NCBI GenBank assembly: GCA_023014335.1
Contig: JAECYW010000002.1
Location: 3,906,001-3,970,000, forward strand
Length of the DNA stretch: 64,000 bases
Source of the DNA: Galerina marginata
Lineage: Eukaryota; Basidiomycota; Agaricomycetes; Agaricales; Galerinaceae
Reading direction: 5' to 3'
Positions 23,242 through 34,563 of this stretch are shown in pieces (the first letter of the stretch is position 1; each line of letters begins with the position of its first letter). The translations under genes were made by a program, and so were the position numbers. The notes beneath the pieces are model-generated. The model was given only the letters and a program-made list of their open reading frames with translations. It made no database searches and was not told the DNA's origin.

Positions 23242-23331
23242 ATTTTATAGATGATGTACAAGCCAGACTACAGGCTAGAAACCCTGCCTTATGCTGGTAT
23301 CTCTGGAAAAATTTCAAATTGGTCTGGGATA
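23242..23331 (+). repeat. Dispersed direct repeat, right copy
   Basis: Partner of 16170-16258, in the same orientation and starting 21 bp after the stop codon of the JmjC-like gene. It probably belongs to that gene's 3' untranslated region or to the end of a mobile unit that contains it. Confidence 0.7.
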
Positions 23332-23700
23332 AATATAAGCATTATTCTGAGTTTCTCAGACATTTATAAGTGCTTGATGAGACCTGGTTTATGTATGTAT
23401 ATGTGGTAAGCCTCGTAACTGACGACTGATGGACAGTGAACCGTTGGCGTTTATGTCCTTTAAATCAGGAAAATTCCTTGCCTTACCCTTTTGCCTGGAG
23501 CCCATTCATCACCACTAGATGGAGAGCCTCAAACAATTATTGTAGAGTATCACGCTTCCTAATTTCTATGGCATGTAGAAATTGTTGGACTTGAATGACA
23601 AGTGAGAACCTTGGATGATTCTAGTATATATGTCGTATGAAAGGTGGCATGTGGAGGAAGTCTTGGTGTGGGGCTGGAAGAAGTGTAGGACTAACAGCCG
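23332..23700. other. Spacer between convergent genes
   Basis: About 370 bp between the repeat and the end of the amidase gene. I see no coding exon. It probably holds the 3' untranslated regions of the two convergent genes. Confidence 0.4.
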
Positions 23701-25829
23701 TCACCGGCTCCTCCAATCATAAGCTGCCTCCCACGCGCTGGCAAGTTGAAACAGTCCCGTCTCGTTCCACCATTTCCCAACAAGCTGCATCCCGACAGGC
23801 AACTTTAGCTCGGCGTCCTGCTCCGTTACCCATTCCGTCTCAGCGGGAGGTAGTGTGCCAATGGGAAGCGTGAGTGCGGGATGGCCTGTCCCGTTGAAGG
23901 TGCAGCAGTTCAACCCCTGCCCGACAGACTTTTGAGTCTTCTCAAGCGCCGTGGCATTTGGCCCAGGGTGCGTGTTGGCGACCTGTGATGGAAAAACGGG
24001 ATGCAAATCATCAGAAGTAGGAGCGACTATTGGGAAATTGAACATACGAAAGCAACTGTTGGAAGCACCAGGCAGTCAAATTTGTCTAGTGCTGCATTAT
24101 ACGCGTGCTGGATCTCCATTAACTTGTTCATTGCCTAGAAAAAGATATTAACTATTGAATAACTGGATTGCACTAAATCATAGCGGGGGCAAAACACAAT
24201 TACCTTGCCGTACACTCTTGGCATCTTCTCCCATCCGTAGAGGCAGTTCAGCTGGCTGTTGATTGTGGCTGGAATGAATTTCTCCCATTTTTCTTGTGTC
24301 AGTGGGAACAGCCTAAAATTCATCAGAGGAGTGAGGTGATTGAAAAAAAAAGGATGGACAGGCGCACAAGTCATGATGATCATTCAGGAAGTATTGCCGA
24401 TGACCGCCATCTTCACCCAGCCTAGTCCTTCCGCCAACGTAGCGGTTGGCAACCTGGTCAGAACGAGGAGATTGAAACTGAAGTTAAGAAAAGGGCCACG
24501 ATGAAGAGCTTACCATCCAAATCGTCGGCGCGATTGTGTGCAGCGGCACGCTAACCTCCTCGACCACAGCACCAAGATCCTCAAAAAGCTTCGCAGAATC
24601 CTTCACCTTTGCTGCCACGCGTGGATCTAAGACTGGCATTGAAAAAGCTTCCTTCAAGATACCGATTTTCTTTCCCTTCAAAGGCTTCCCAGGCTCTGCT
24701 CCTGGAATCGAGAGCAATTCCGAGTATTTGGGTATTTGCTCGGGGAATGGACACCCAGCACCGGCACGGTCGTCCATGCCATCCACTCCTGCGATGACTT
24801 GGAGGAGGAGAGCGGTGTCATGTACGTTTTTGCACATCGGTCCCGCGTAATCGTGCTGCCATTCGTTGGAGGCTATAGCTGTGAATGGAACGAGACCAAA
24901 CCTGGAAGAGTACATAACTTAGCAATTAAATATTAAATATATGTTCGCAGAGAACTGTACGTAGGCTTAATTCCAACCAGCCCGCAGAAAGCGCTAGGCA
25001 TGCGAACAGAACCTCCTTGGTCCCCGCCAATGGCCATGTCACATGTTCCGTCTGCTACAAGGACGGCGCACCCGGAACTGCTGCCTCCACTTGTGCGTCC
25101 GGGCGCATAGGGATTGTCGACTGGCCCAGTGACTGACGTAAACGAGGAAGCCGATTGACACATAGATTCGGTGGTGGCTTTGCCTGCAATCTGTAGGTCG
25201 TCGAGTCCATAAAAATAGCTTGATGAAGAGGGAGAAAGGAGACGTACAATCCCACCTGCTTCAAGCACGCGTTTGACAACTGTGGCATCGACAGTGGGTA
25301 CCCAAGGAGGAGAGATTGCATCACTGTACATTGTCGATAATAAGGAAAGGATTGAGGAGCCTAAAGGCAAGGGGGAAACTCACGTCCCAAGAGTACATGG
25401 AACGCCTGCAACAGAAATACAATCCTTCAGAACAACAGTCTTGCCTTCAAGTAGGCCGGTATGTGATGTCTTCTTCTTGTCTTCGATAGTGAACCTGCAT
25501 GCCCAACCGCCAAGCGGGTTTTCCTGATACCAAAATGAAATAAAGTATTGATAATAATAAAATAAATTTACTGGAGTTCCTTTCTTTGGAAAGTTTATGT
25601 TTTCCCTAGGAAAGCGCTCAAAGTCAGGTTTCAGAGCCGGTGGGATATAATCCTCCATTGCCAGGATCGATTCAGCAGAGTCATGGAAAGCAGCTAAGAT
25701 CGCGGTGAAGTCCTTGACGTCTTGGTCGTTCTTAAATTCCATTCCCGTTGATATTTTCTTGGCCAGGCCACGAACAGCGTCTTCGGTGATGGGGTTACCC
25801 ACCTTCACGGCGAGCGAAACGACAGACAT
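23701..25829 (-). CDS. Amidase signature enzyme (acetamidase-like)
   Basis: Hydrolyses a carboxylic amide to acid and ammonia; the amidase-signature family includes fungal acetamidase. The ATG at 25829 begins [19 protein letters not shown]. The Ser-cisSer-Lys triad is visible: Lys in [16 protein letters not shown], the cis-Ser in [19 protein letters not shown], and the nucleophile region in [18 protein letters not shown]. Then come [32 protein letters not shown] and [13 protein letters not shown]. The end is [15 protein letters not shown] ... [14 protein letters not shown], with stop at 23701. Six or so short introns interrupt it. No signal peptide is seen, so it is probably cytosolic. A TATA box lies about 110 bp upstream and a cluster of GATA-core motifs lies 270-890 bp upstream. 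The exact substrate (acetamide, formamide, aryl amides) cannot be assigned. Confidence 0.85.
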
Positions 25830-25939
25830 TGAGGTGCTCAGTGATGTTGGTGGGTGAGATAATATTTGGGAGCAAGATAAGACGAAGACGAGAACCGACA
25901 GCCTCTGAATTTATCCAGCATCATACCCTTGCAGCGACG

Positions 25940-25947
25940 TATATATA
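25940..25947 (-). promoter_or_regulatory. TATA box of the amidase gene
   Basis: TATATATA about 110 bp upstream of the amidase ATG at 25829, in a position usual for fungal TATA elements. Confidence 0.45.
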
Positions 25948-26100
25948 GTGTCTGTGAGAGAACCAGTTGGATGAAAAGACATATGGCGGGACGGGACGGG
26001 AACAAGCGGAGCTCGAACTTTTTATCTTAGCACCGGCCCAGCGGCCCTTCCAACTTGCTGTCGTCTTTTCTCTCAAGGTTTACCGCCCATAGTGCTGGGT

Positions 26101-26714
26101 ATGTTATCTGCCCGGCAAAGTCCGCATTGGCCTTCCTAGAAATATTGTTCGGCGTCTCCTGGACGCAAATATTGCTCTTTCATTAAGAAAACTCACAGAT
26201 GTGTAGGCCTTTATGTTTAAATAAGAACTGTCTCCTCAGAAAGCCTTATTGTAGTCTCAACGGAGAGCGAAAAATCAAAATGTTATCTGCCACCAGCCAA
26301 AATGATCTTCAAATGGCAGATAACATTGGTTCAAGTTGACTACTCTCCTGGGTTCAGTTTTTCATGTTGAGCTACGAAATTTGACAGATATATTTAAATT
26401 CTAATGCGCCTTAGAACTGTCCGTTTACATTTTTTTTGTTGCAGCTGGAAACATAGTGAAACGGGTCAATGTTATCGTCCAAATGCCTGCCAAAGTCTCA
26501 AGTAGGGTCTCACACTGTAATCCTATTCTCCTGAGCTCAAAAATGGTTCTGAGGATCTAGAATTTTGCGAGGATGTAGTATTACCTTTAACCCTAATTTC
26601 TGTCTCTTTAGAATTTTTAAATTTCAATTCTGGGTGCTACGAAATCTCAAAATGTTATCTGCCACGGCCAATGTTATCTGCCATTACCGGATTTGGCTTG
26701 CATGTTATCTGCCA
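26101..26714. repeat. Cluster of ATGTTATCTGCCA repeats upstream of amidase
   Basis: The 12-13 bp word ATGTTATCTGCC(A) occurs at 26101, 26280, 26652, 26671 and 26702, and inverted at 26314-26326. A degraded relative (ATGTTATCGTCCA) lies near 26469. The copies at 26280-26292 and 26314-26326 form a perfect inverted repeat with a 21 bp loop. On the amidase strand each copy reads TGGCAGATAACAT and so contains AGATAA, the HGATAR site bound by GATA-type nitrogen regulators. The exact conservation beyond the GATA core also fits subterminal repeats of a mobile element. Confidence 0.7.
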
Positions 26715-27208
26715 TTCTCTCGTCAACAACCTGTCCTTGTCCTGCTCCTCAACGTGTTTTCCTTTTTCCAGCTGAATAAATGGTATATATTCACTCACAG
26801 AACATTACTATTTTTTTTCAGGGCCTCTAGTATTATAGTTAGAGCCGTAGATTAAAATCCGTCGGTTAGGCAGCTTCATGAGGCCCGGTTTCAAGATTTG
26901 TACGCGCGAAGCGCGCTAGAAAAAATCACTAAAAATCAGAAATTTGCATCGAATAATACTATGTACTTCCGCTGTCTGTAAGTTGAAAAAAATCCAAAGA
27001 TTGTTTTGATTTTATTGAAATCCCCTCCTTTCCCTCTCCTTTTTCGCTTTTTTCCTCTTTCGGATACCCAGTACTATGGGGGGAGAACCTCTCTCAAGAA
27101 CCAGATTGGTCTCTGAGTAAATTTATCCTGCTTCCCTTAGGCTTGTAATTATAAATCTCTTGCGACAAAGATGGACATCATTTCTCCTTCACATTTTCAC
27201 CTATCAAC
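26715..27208. other. Promoter region of the OYE gene
   Basis: No gene. A small GC-rich hairpin (CGCGC-GAA-GCGCG, 26903-26915), followed by CTAG, stands out from AT-rich surroundings and may be a mobile-element terminus. A TATA-like TATAAAT at 27150 lies 59 bp before the ATG at 27209, followed by a pyrimidine-rich leader. Confidence 0.4.
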
Positions 27209-28981
27209 ATGGCCGCGCCAGCTAATTCCAAGTTGTTTAGTCCTCTCGGGTTAGGTGCTTTCAAGCTTCAACATCGGTATTCCTATTCTTGCTGTCGTCC
27301 TACTCGTCATTCTAAAGTTAGATGTGATTGCATAGCGTCGTTCTCGCGCCTTTGACACGTAACCGCGCCACGAAGTCTGAGAAACACCCTCGAACATGGT
27401 ATCCCGACGTGCTCAATGTCGAGTATTACATCCAGCGAGCCACACCTGGCGGTCTCCTCATCTCTGAAGCCACGTACGGTTTTCCCTGTTATTTAAAATA
27501 ATACTGGGTCCTTACAGCCGACATAAAGCCCAGTGAGCATCCAAGCCTCGGGGGTGCCCGGCGTCCCAGGCATATTCACGGACGAGCAAAAGGAGGGATG
27601 GAAGAAGGTCGTGGACGCCGTACATGCCAAAGGAAGCACATTCATCATGCAATGTACGCTGTTTCTTTATCAGATTATCAAGGACTAAATATGACCTATT
27701 CTTTAATAGTATGGCACCAAGGGCGTAACGCACACTCCCGCCTCACCGGGACACACACGCTGTCTGCTTCCGCGGTCCCAATCAACGACACTTGGTATCG
27801 TTGGTGGGGACATCCTACAGTTGACTGGGAACATCCTACAGTTGACTGGGAGACGCCCAAAGCTATGACACAGGATGACATAGACAAAGTTAAGAAAGAG
27901 TATCTGGACGCGGCGATGGCTGCGCGAGAGGTCGGATTCGACGGAATTGAAGTCCACGGTGCCAATGGGTCAGCTACCACCTCTTACTTGCTTGTTGTCT
28001 CTATCCCTCACTGTCGTAGGTCAGGTATCTGCCCGACCAATTCCTGCACAGCAACGTCAATAAACGCACCGATGCTTACGGCGGCTCTCCAGAGCACAGA
28101 TGTCGGTTCTTGATCGAGCTCATCACCCATCTTGGGAGAGCGATCGGTTTTGACCGCGTTGGCGTACGACTCTCGTCAGTTCTTTGTTTCTGTCATTATC
28201 ACATCCTGATTTTTCATCAAAATACCACATTCTCATTAGCCCGTTCGGTTTCTTTAACCAAACACGAGGGACAGAGCGGCTCAACCAATGGACCTATCTC
28301 TGCGGGGAACTCGCCGCCCTCGACGTGGCATACGTACATCTCATCGAGCCCCGTATGAACCCCTGCTGTTGCTTACTTTAGTTACTAACAACGATGCCAG
28401 GCTTTGATGAAGTGCTATCCGAACAAGACAAACTCCGAGCCTTATCGTCCGCCTCCAGCATCAACGAGCTTCCTCCAGAGTTCACCCGCGAGCAGCTCAC
28501 TCTCCACCCTTTCCGCGCCGCTCTTGGAAAAACTCCATGCATAGTCGCAGGTGGCTACAATCCCAGCAATTGTTGGGAAGGCATCGAGCGGGTTAGTTAT
28601 TGTGGTCTGCAAGGAATAGATCGACGTCAGCTGATGATTCTACTGGTTTTGACAGGGTGATCATGATGCCATTGCTTTTGGGCGGTACTTCACCTCCAAC
28701 GGTGACCTGGTCGAAAGACTGCGAACTGGGATGCCTCTGGCTCGTTATGGTACTTCTTTCCTGCCGTCCACTCCTTTTGTTCGATGCGATTAACCCTTAC
28801 CTGTCCTTGAGATCGAACGCGCTTCTACGGACCATTCCCTGACAATGAAATTGGGTGTAAGCTTTACATTTGCTATTGACTGTCGAGTTCTGCTCATCTG
28901 AGCTGTTTATTAGACACTATACATCTCAACCAACAGTATGCTGCTCCTGATGAGGCGCCACAGACTAGCCATGGGGCATGA
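27209..28981 (+). CDS. NADH:flavin oxidoreductase, old yellow enzyme family
   Basis: FMN-dependent ene-reductase of the OYE family, which reduces activated C=C bonds with NAD(P)H. The ATG at 27209 gives [17 protein letters not shown], then [10 protein letters not shown]. Next come [22 protein letters not shown] and, after splicing, [25 protein letters not shown] joins [20 protein letters not shown] across an intron, giving the expected His and Asn of the active site. Later parts are [19 protein letters not shown] and a C-terminal [22 protein letters not shown] ending at 28981. The last exon needs the strong donor GTAAGC after GAAATTGGGT. There are about nine exons. An in-frame 21 bp duplication (HPTVDWE twice) is discussed as a finding. 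It is probably cytosolic; the physiological substrate is unknown. Confidence 0.85.
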
Positions 28982-29238
28982 AGTACTTAGTCCTGGCTTC
29001 AGCTCCCCATCACATGGATTTTAATACCATATTATAGTAATATACTTGATAACCTAGGCATATTAGGAGCACGTCGAATGTTTTACTTGGCCTCACCAAG
29101 TTGAATATAGTGTTCTAAACTCGAAGATAGAAATGGGCAATTAGTTATTAGGTATTAGTTATTGAGTATGCGACTTGGGCTGGGATGGTGACAAATGACA
29201 CGAACTCTGACTATTAGAAAGTCCCCTGAAATAACGTG

Positions 29239-30482
29239 TCAAGTATGATCTATATGAGCTCCGGGTACAGGGAAGGTATCCACCCTTCCATCGAGGTGAT
29301 ACAAAATTATTTTCTTTGTTTTTCCAGTTTTATTCTTTGGGCAAGCCAACAAAATTTCCCGAGCAGAGTTTATGCACTGTTCAAGCATATCAGGCCGAAG
29401 AATATCTACCGCCTTAGCAAATGGCCGAAGTCTAATTGTACAGAGGCGAGGTTGAGATGATTTTTTAATGCAGTCCTGAGGATGGCGGGGAAGGATCAAT
29501 GGTATGCATTCCAACAGTAAATATGAACTTACAGCGTATGATATAAGAAGGTCCCAATACAGGGTGACGTCGCAAAGATTTTTAAAGTGGTTCATGATAA
29601 CTTACAAAAGAGAGATATCAGGTGAAGTTAGTGATGAGTACAGCCTGAAAGCAACTCACAGTCATAGTCAGTGGGACTAAAAATAAGATATTCGAAGCGC
29701 TCGATTTGTGGGCAATGCTCTTTGGCGCAAGGCAGTAATTGAGAACAGAATGGAATATGCATGTAAAGGGTTACACGATTCGCTCTAGGACAGGAAGCGA
29801 GAAAACCAGAACAATTATCCGAAAGACAGACATTCCGGATTTGTGGATATTTATAGCCTTCAAACGTCGTCGCGACACCAAGGGCAGGCGCGACGAAAGG
29901 AGCGAAAAAATGCATCTGAACCGTATGGAGATTGGGGAGGAGTGAAATGCACCGGGCCAGCTCTGGAAGCAAAGTTTCAACCGAATAGCTGAGTACGATA
30001 TTAAGGACACTGTCAACAAGAAAAATCAGTGGTCATTCAGGACATGCAAGATAAACCACCGACTTGACGTGCTGAGCTAAATTTGGATCCCTAATTGTCA
30101 CTGTCTCTAACTGCCTAAGAACTTCCTCGGCATATCGACTGTGCACATAGTTTGAGATTGGTTTCTTCCGCAGTACGTCGAATGTAGGAAGGGGCCCTTT
30201 CTGCGTATCCATTGCTTCGTAAACCTCGATACGCTGCCAAAGGTACCTGAGAAACACGCGACGGAGAGATTGACACGTCTGCGACAGTGATGATAAAATT
30301 AACTGCCTGTTTGGGTGGGATTTGGGATTGCAGATATCTATCGTGTTTTCTGTGGGCACCGGAATGATAGGGATATGCGAGAGTATCTCCAAGTATATCT
30401 CATCTGGAAGTGCAGGGAATCCTCGAGTGTTGGATGCGTGGCCACTAGCGCGCAATCTCTCCATAGCACGAATGGAAGCCAT
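29239..30482 (-). CDS. F-box protein A
   Basis: The start at 30482 (MASIRAMERLRASGH) leads into an F-box-like domain, LPDEIYLEILSHIPIIPVP, then SLSQTCQSLRRVFLRYLWQRI. F-box proteins join substrates to SCF ubiquitin ligases through Skp1. The remaining 250 residues carry a degenerate leucine-rich pattern (LLPELARCISLLPNLHTVQMHF, PQIRNVCL, CPQIERFEYL). The last exon ends LLACPKNKTGKTKKIILYHLDG and stops at 29239. It has the same intron plan as genes B and C, and the closing LLACP motif is shared with them. It is divergent from gene B, with 281 bp between the two starts. The target protein is unknown. Confidence 0.75.
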
Positions 30483-30763
30483 CGGAAGTTGCAAGGGTTC
30501 GAAGAAATTCCAAACAGCCCAGTGATTACTTTTAGCAGGATGAAAGGGATGGCAGGGTGCTGAAATTTGAAAACGAAATCCTGACAGTGCTGAGTGAATG
30601 TGTTGAGGAGCCTGGAGTTGGGTTCTGACTCAGTGACTGAAGTCACGAAGCTCACGAAGTTCAAGATTTGGCGCGGTCACGTGCTACGAGGATTCATTTG
30701 TCTCGGCGGAATTGTCCGAGTGTTAAAGTGTTTGCCTCCTGACTTGCCTATCCACGGCCACCA
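30483..30763. promoter_or_regulatory. Shared divergent promoter of F-box A and B
   Basis: The 281 bp between two divergent F-box starts must contain both promoters. GCGGTCACGTGC at 30673-30684 contains the palindrome CACGTG (an E-box). The same 12-mer recurs upstream of F-box gene C at 32824-32835. Confidence 0.5.
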
Positions 30764-32004
30764 ATGGCCCCCCGAACGCGTTCCAACCGGGTGGAGCAGC
30801 TCGCAAGGCAAAAGTTGCTTGCCAGCGGCCGCTCGTTCAACACCCATGGTCTTCCCGCTCTTCCCGATGAGCTCTACTTGGAGATTATCTCCAATCTCCC
30901 CCCTATACCGGTGCCCACTAAAGATGTACGCGTCAACACCAAAGCACTTCGAAATAGGCAACAGACCCTATTCTCTCTGTCGCAGACGTGTCGGTCTCTG
31001 CGACGCGTCTTTCTAAGATATCTTTGGCAGCGCATCGAAGTGTTTGATGGCATGGAAACTGCGAAAGGACCTCTTCCTGCACTCAATACAGCTTGGGTAA
31101 AACCTCGATTCAAGAATTACGTGTACAAGCAATATGCTGAAGAACTCGTTCGACAATTGGAGATTGTCACTGTTCGAGATCCAAGCCTTGCTCAATATGT
31201 CAAGTTAGTGCCAGTGACTCGAACTTCTGGGTCACTACTCAACTATCTCAAATACAGCATCCTTAACGTATTGGTCCTCGACTACTCCACTGATACCGTG
31301 TTTCCTGAGCTGTTGCGGTGTATGGGCCTCTTCCCTAACCTTCACACAGTTCAGATATGTTTTCCATTTCCAAGGCTTCATTTTGACCCGAAAGAAATAC
31401 TCAAAGCATACAAGTTTCCACAAATTTGCAACGTCTGCGTTTCACCGGACAGCGCATGTTTTCTTTCTTCTTGTCCCGAAGCCAAAAGGGTCAGCCCGTA
31501 CTTGAATATTTCCTTCGGCGGACGCCCCCTATTAGATTACATCGTGACCTATTGTCCAAAAGTTCAGACGCTCGATTCTTTTACCTTCAATTCCGAGTCA
31601 CGCCGTCGTGAGTGTTTCAATCTTTCGATCCTTCTCACTGGAACACGTTTGCTTATCCTCAAATGTAGGAATTTTGAAGTACCTTAAAGACCTCCATGAT
31701 ATCACTCTGGATCCTTTCAGCTTAACAGACTATGTATGGTCACATTTTTGTTAAATTGCCAGAACTCTTTTTCAAATGTTTCTCTCCCTAGGATAATGTG
31801 AAAGACTTGTCGCAGCTACGTTTGCATACCATTAGAATCAGGCGGCAAATCGGGGCAGGCGCATCGCTGGTTTTGTCGTACGCCGAGTGCGTAAAGAACG
31901 CCAAAAAGGTTTTGTTGGCCTGTCCGGACACTGACAACAAAAAGAAAGTGATCATGTATCATGACAACGGAGAAGTACAAACCTTCCTAGCCTCCGAAAC
32001 TTAG
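30764..32004 (+). CDS. F-box protein B
   Basis: The ATG at 30764 gives MAPRTRSNRVEQLARQKLL, a basic N-terminus. The F-box follows (LPDELYLEIISNLPPIPVP ... SLSQTCRSLRRVFLRYLWQRI). The repeat region has a phase-2 intron after QYV, and the next exon reads ILNVLVLDYSTDTVFPELLR. Later come LFPNLHTVQICFPF, CPKVQTLDSFTF and, after two more introns, LKYLKDLHDITLDPF and DLSQLRLHTIRI. It ends VLLACPDTDNKKKVIMYHDN, with TAG at 32002-32004. It is nearly identical to gene C over most of its length and was copied with it in a 2 kb tandem duplication. It probably acts as an SCF substrate adaptor. Confidence 0.8.
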
Positions 32005-32300
32005 TTAGGATGACATGTAGAAAATTTGGCCATATTTCACTTCATGTTTTCTACGATGCACAGCATTTGTTTTTTTAGGAACACGGAGGTACAGTAGCTT
32101 GTTATGGGTCAAGGCTAGAAACAGCTAGAAATGTATTCGAGTACTCATGTATGACTTGGAAAGTTATCCGTGGGCTAGTGTTACCGAAATCACTACAATG
32201 TTTGCTAATTCAAGGGGTAGCAGTTTTTGATCTGGCCTCAACCCCCATGGTTAATGAGCAGTACAGTATTCCAAATACAGAGGAAGCTGCCCCAACCGCT

Positions 32301-32670
32301 CTAACCAAAAATCTTCTTCCAAATTTCTTGACGAGCCCTCTGTCGTTCATGCTCTGCATTTCCGTCACCAAGCATTGATTTGTTCTCGATTGCACGGCGG
32401 CTGAGGTAGGGCATCACCTACCAAAGGACGATTTTGTAAGAACGGGGTAGGAAAACGAGGTATGTAGAAGAGATACTTACGTCGGCCAAGGCGTCATAAG
32501 GAACTTGTAAGGAACGTATCTTTAAAAAAATACTGATTAACACCCGGCTTTCACCTCATGATTCACACTTGATAACGAAAGGCGTGTTCGAAATTCTCCT
32601 GCTCACTACCCATTCCGTCAAATCATCGCCCATACTTGAACATCAAACTTTTTAGAACTCATCCGCGAGA
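32301..32670 (-). pseudogene. Duplicated 3' end of proline dehydrogenase
   Basis: This segment matches 34564-34927, the last three exons and introns of the proline dehydrogenase gene. It encodes relatives of LADVMPYLSRRAIENKS and ERQRARQEIWKKIFG with the stop at 32301. It has no upstream coding part: similarity ends abruptly after ATCCGCGAG near 32670, inside what is an intron of the full gene. In the exon for YVPYGALAD an extra 11 bp has duplicated GTTCCTTA and shifts the frame. It is therefore a non-functional by-product of the tandem duplication that copied F-box B/C. Confidence 0.85.
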
Positions 32671-32998
32671 TTTTTTCGATTTTTTTCGATTTTTGAAATG
32701 TCGAAAATCCAACATTTTAGCCGAATTGAATGAAATAGTACAGTAGGAGGAGACCAAGAGGAGCCTGAAACAGTGATTCTGAGTGAAAGGAAGATCTGGA
32801 CTCCGGAGCTAGATTTGATTGATGCGGTCACGTGCCACATAAATAGGTTGACGGCCCAATGGGCGCCCATCGCCCTCATCCACAGTTACCATGAACTTTT
32901 TGTTTCTGAACTTTCTCTGATTCAGCTTCGCTGAGTCGCCCTGCATAGATTCCGAATATCTTGAGCCACACATATTGGAGTGAATATTTTCCAATCCA
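32671..32998. other. Junction and promoter region of F-box C
   Basis: The left part (to about 32811) is unrelated to the matching place after the second unit and is rich in TTTTTTCGA runs, so it marks the duplication junction. The right part repeats the upstream sequence of F-box B, including GCGGTCACGTGC at 32824-32835. Confidence 0.5.
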
Positions 32999-34241
32999 AT
33001 GGCCCCTCGAACGCGTTCGAACCGGGTAGAGCAGCTCGCAAGACAGAAGTTCCTCGCAAGCGGCCGCTCGTTCAACACCCATGGCTTTCCCGCTCTTCCT
33101 GACGAGCTCTACTTAGAGATTATTTCCAATCTCCCCCCTATAGCGATACCCACCGAAGATGTACGCATCAACGCCACAACACTTCGGAACAGGCAACAGA
33201 CCTTGTTCTATCTGTCGCAGACGTGTCGGTCTCTGCGACGCGTCTTTTTAAGGTATCTTTGGCAGCGCATCGAAGTGTTTGAAGGCATGGAGACTGCGAA
33301 AGGACCTCTTCCTGCACATAGGACCGCTTGGGAAAAACCTCGATTCACCAATTATGTGTACAAACAATATAATGAAGAACTCGTTCGACAATTGGAGATT
33401 GTTACTGTTCGAGATCCAAGTCTTGCTCAATATGTCAAGTTAGTGCCAACCTTGAACTCGAACTTCTGGGTCACTACTCAACTCTACCAAATACAGCGTT
33501 CTCAACGCATGGGTCTTCGACTACTCCTCTGATACCGTGTTTCCTGAGCTGTTACGGTGTATGGCGCTCTTCCCCAACCTTCACACGGTTCAGATCCATT
33601 TTGCATTTCCAAGGCGTCATTGTGACGCGAAAGAAATACTCAAAGCCTACAAGTTTCCACAAATTCGCCATGTCTGCGTCACCCACGAAAGCGTATATCT
33701 TCTTTCGTCTTGTCCCGAGGCCAAAAGGGTCAGCCCGTACATAATCTCCCGCAGTGTACCCACTCTATTAGATTACATCGTGACCTATTGTCCAAAAGTC
33801 GAGACGCTCGATTCTTTTGCCTTCAATTCTGAGTCACGCTGTCGTGAGTCTTTCGATCTTTCGATCATTCTTACCGGAATCCGTTTGCTTACCCTCCTTA
33901 AATGTAGGAATTTTAAAGTACCTTAAAGACCTCCATGATATTACTCTGGATCCTTCCAGCCTAACAAACTATGTGGGTCATATTTTGTTAATTCGCCAGA
34001 ATGCTTGTTAAAATGTTTATCTCCCAAGAATAACGTGAAAGAATTGTCGCAGCTACGCCTGCATACCATCAGAATCAGGGCTCATTTTGCGGCCGGTGCA
34101 TTACTAGCTTCGTTGTACGCCGAGTGCGTAACGCACGCTAAGAAGGTTTTGTTGGCCTGTCCGGACACTGACAAAAAAAAGAGAGTGATCTTGGATTATG
34201 GCAACGGAAAAGTACATAGCTTCCTAGCTTCCGAAACTTAG
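32999..34241 (+). CDS. F-box protein C
   Basis: Tandem copy of F-box B. The ATG at 32999 begins MAPRTRSNRVEQLARQKFL, then LPDELYLEIISNLPPIAIP and SLRRVFLRYLWQRIEVFEGM. The splice after QYV restores VLNAWVFDYSSDTVFPELLR, and later exons give KYLKDLHDITLDPSSL and ELSQLRLHTIRIRAHF. It ends LLACPDTDKKKRVILDYGNG with TAG at 34239-34241. Intron positions equal those of B. No lesion was seen, so both copies may be expressed. The differences from B are spread over the whole gene, so the duplication is not brand new. Confidence 0.8.
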
Positions 34242-34563
34242 TAGAGAATTTGACAGTATTTCACTTTGTGTTTTCCATAATGCAGAGCATAGAACCCTCG
34301 TTATGGGTCAACGCTGGAAACATCTAGAAATGTATTCGAGTACTTGTAACTTCATTAATTTATCTGCTTGCTAACCCCAATGTTCTTGAAATCAATAAAA
34401 TGTTTGCTTGACCACCATGGTAGAATTGACGGGATAAGCATATTCTCCTGCGTCTTCAATGACTCCATCTTGGGTGCATCGACCACTTGCCTCATATCTG
34501 ATACAAAGCCTAGATACCTCAAGAAAACGTATTCCAGATACGAAAGCCGCTGTCCCAACCGTT

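Noticed and set aside
24536..24850. Long + strand frame across the amidase
   Set aside because: It is the antisense shadow of conserved amidase exons.
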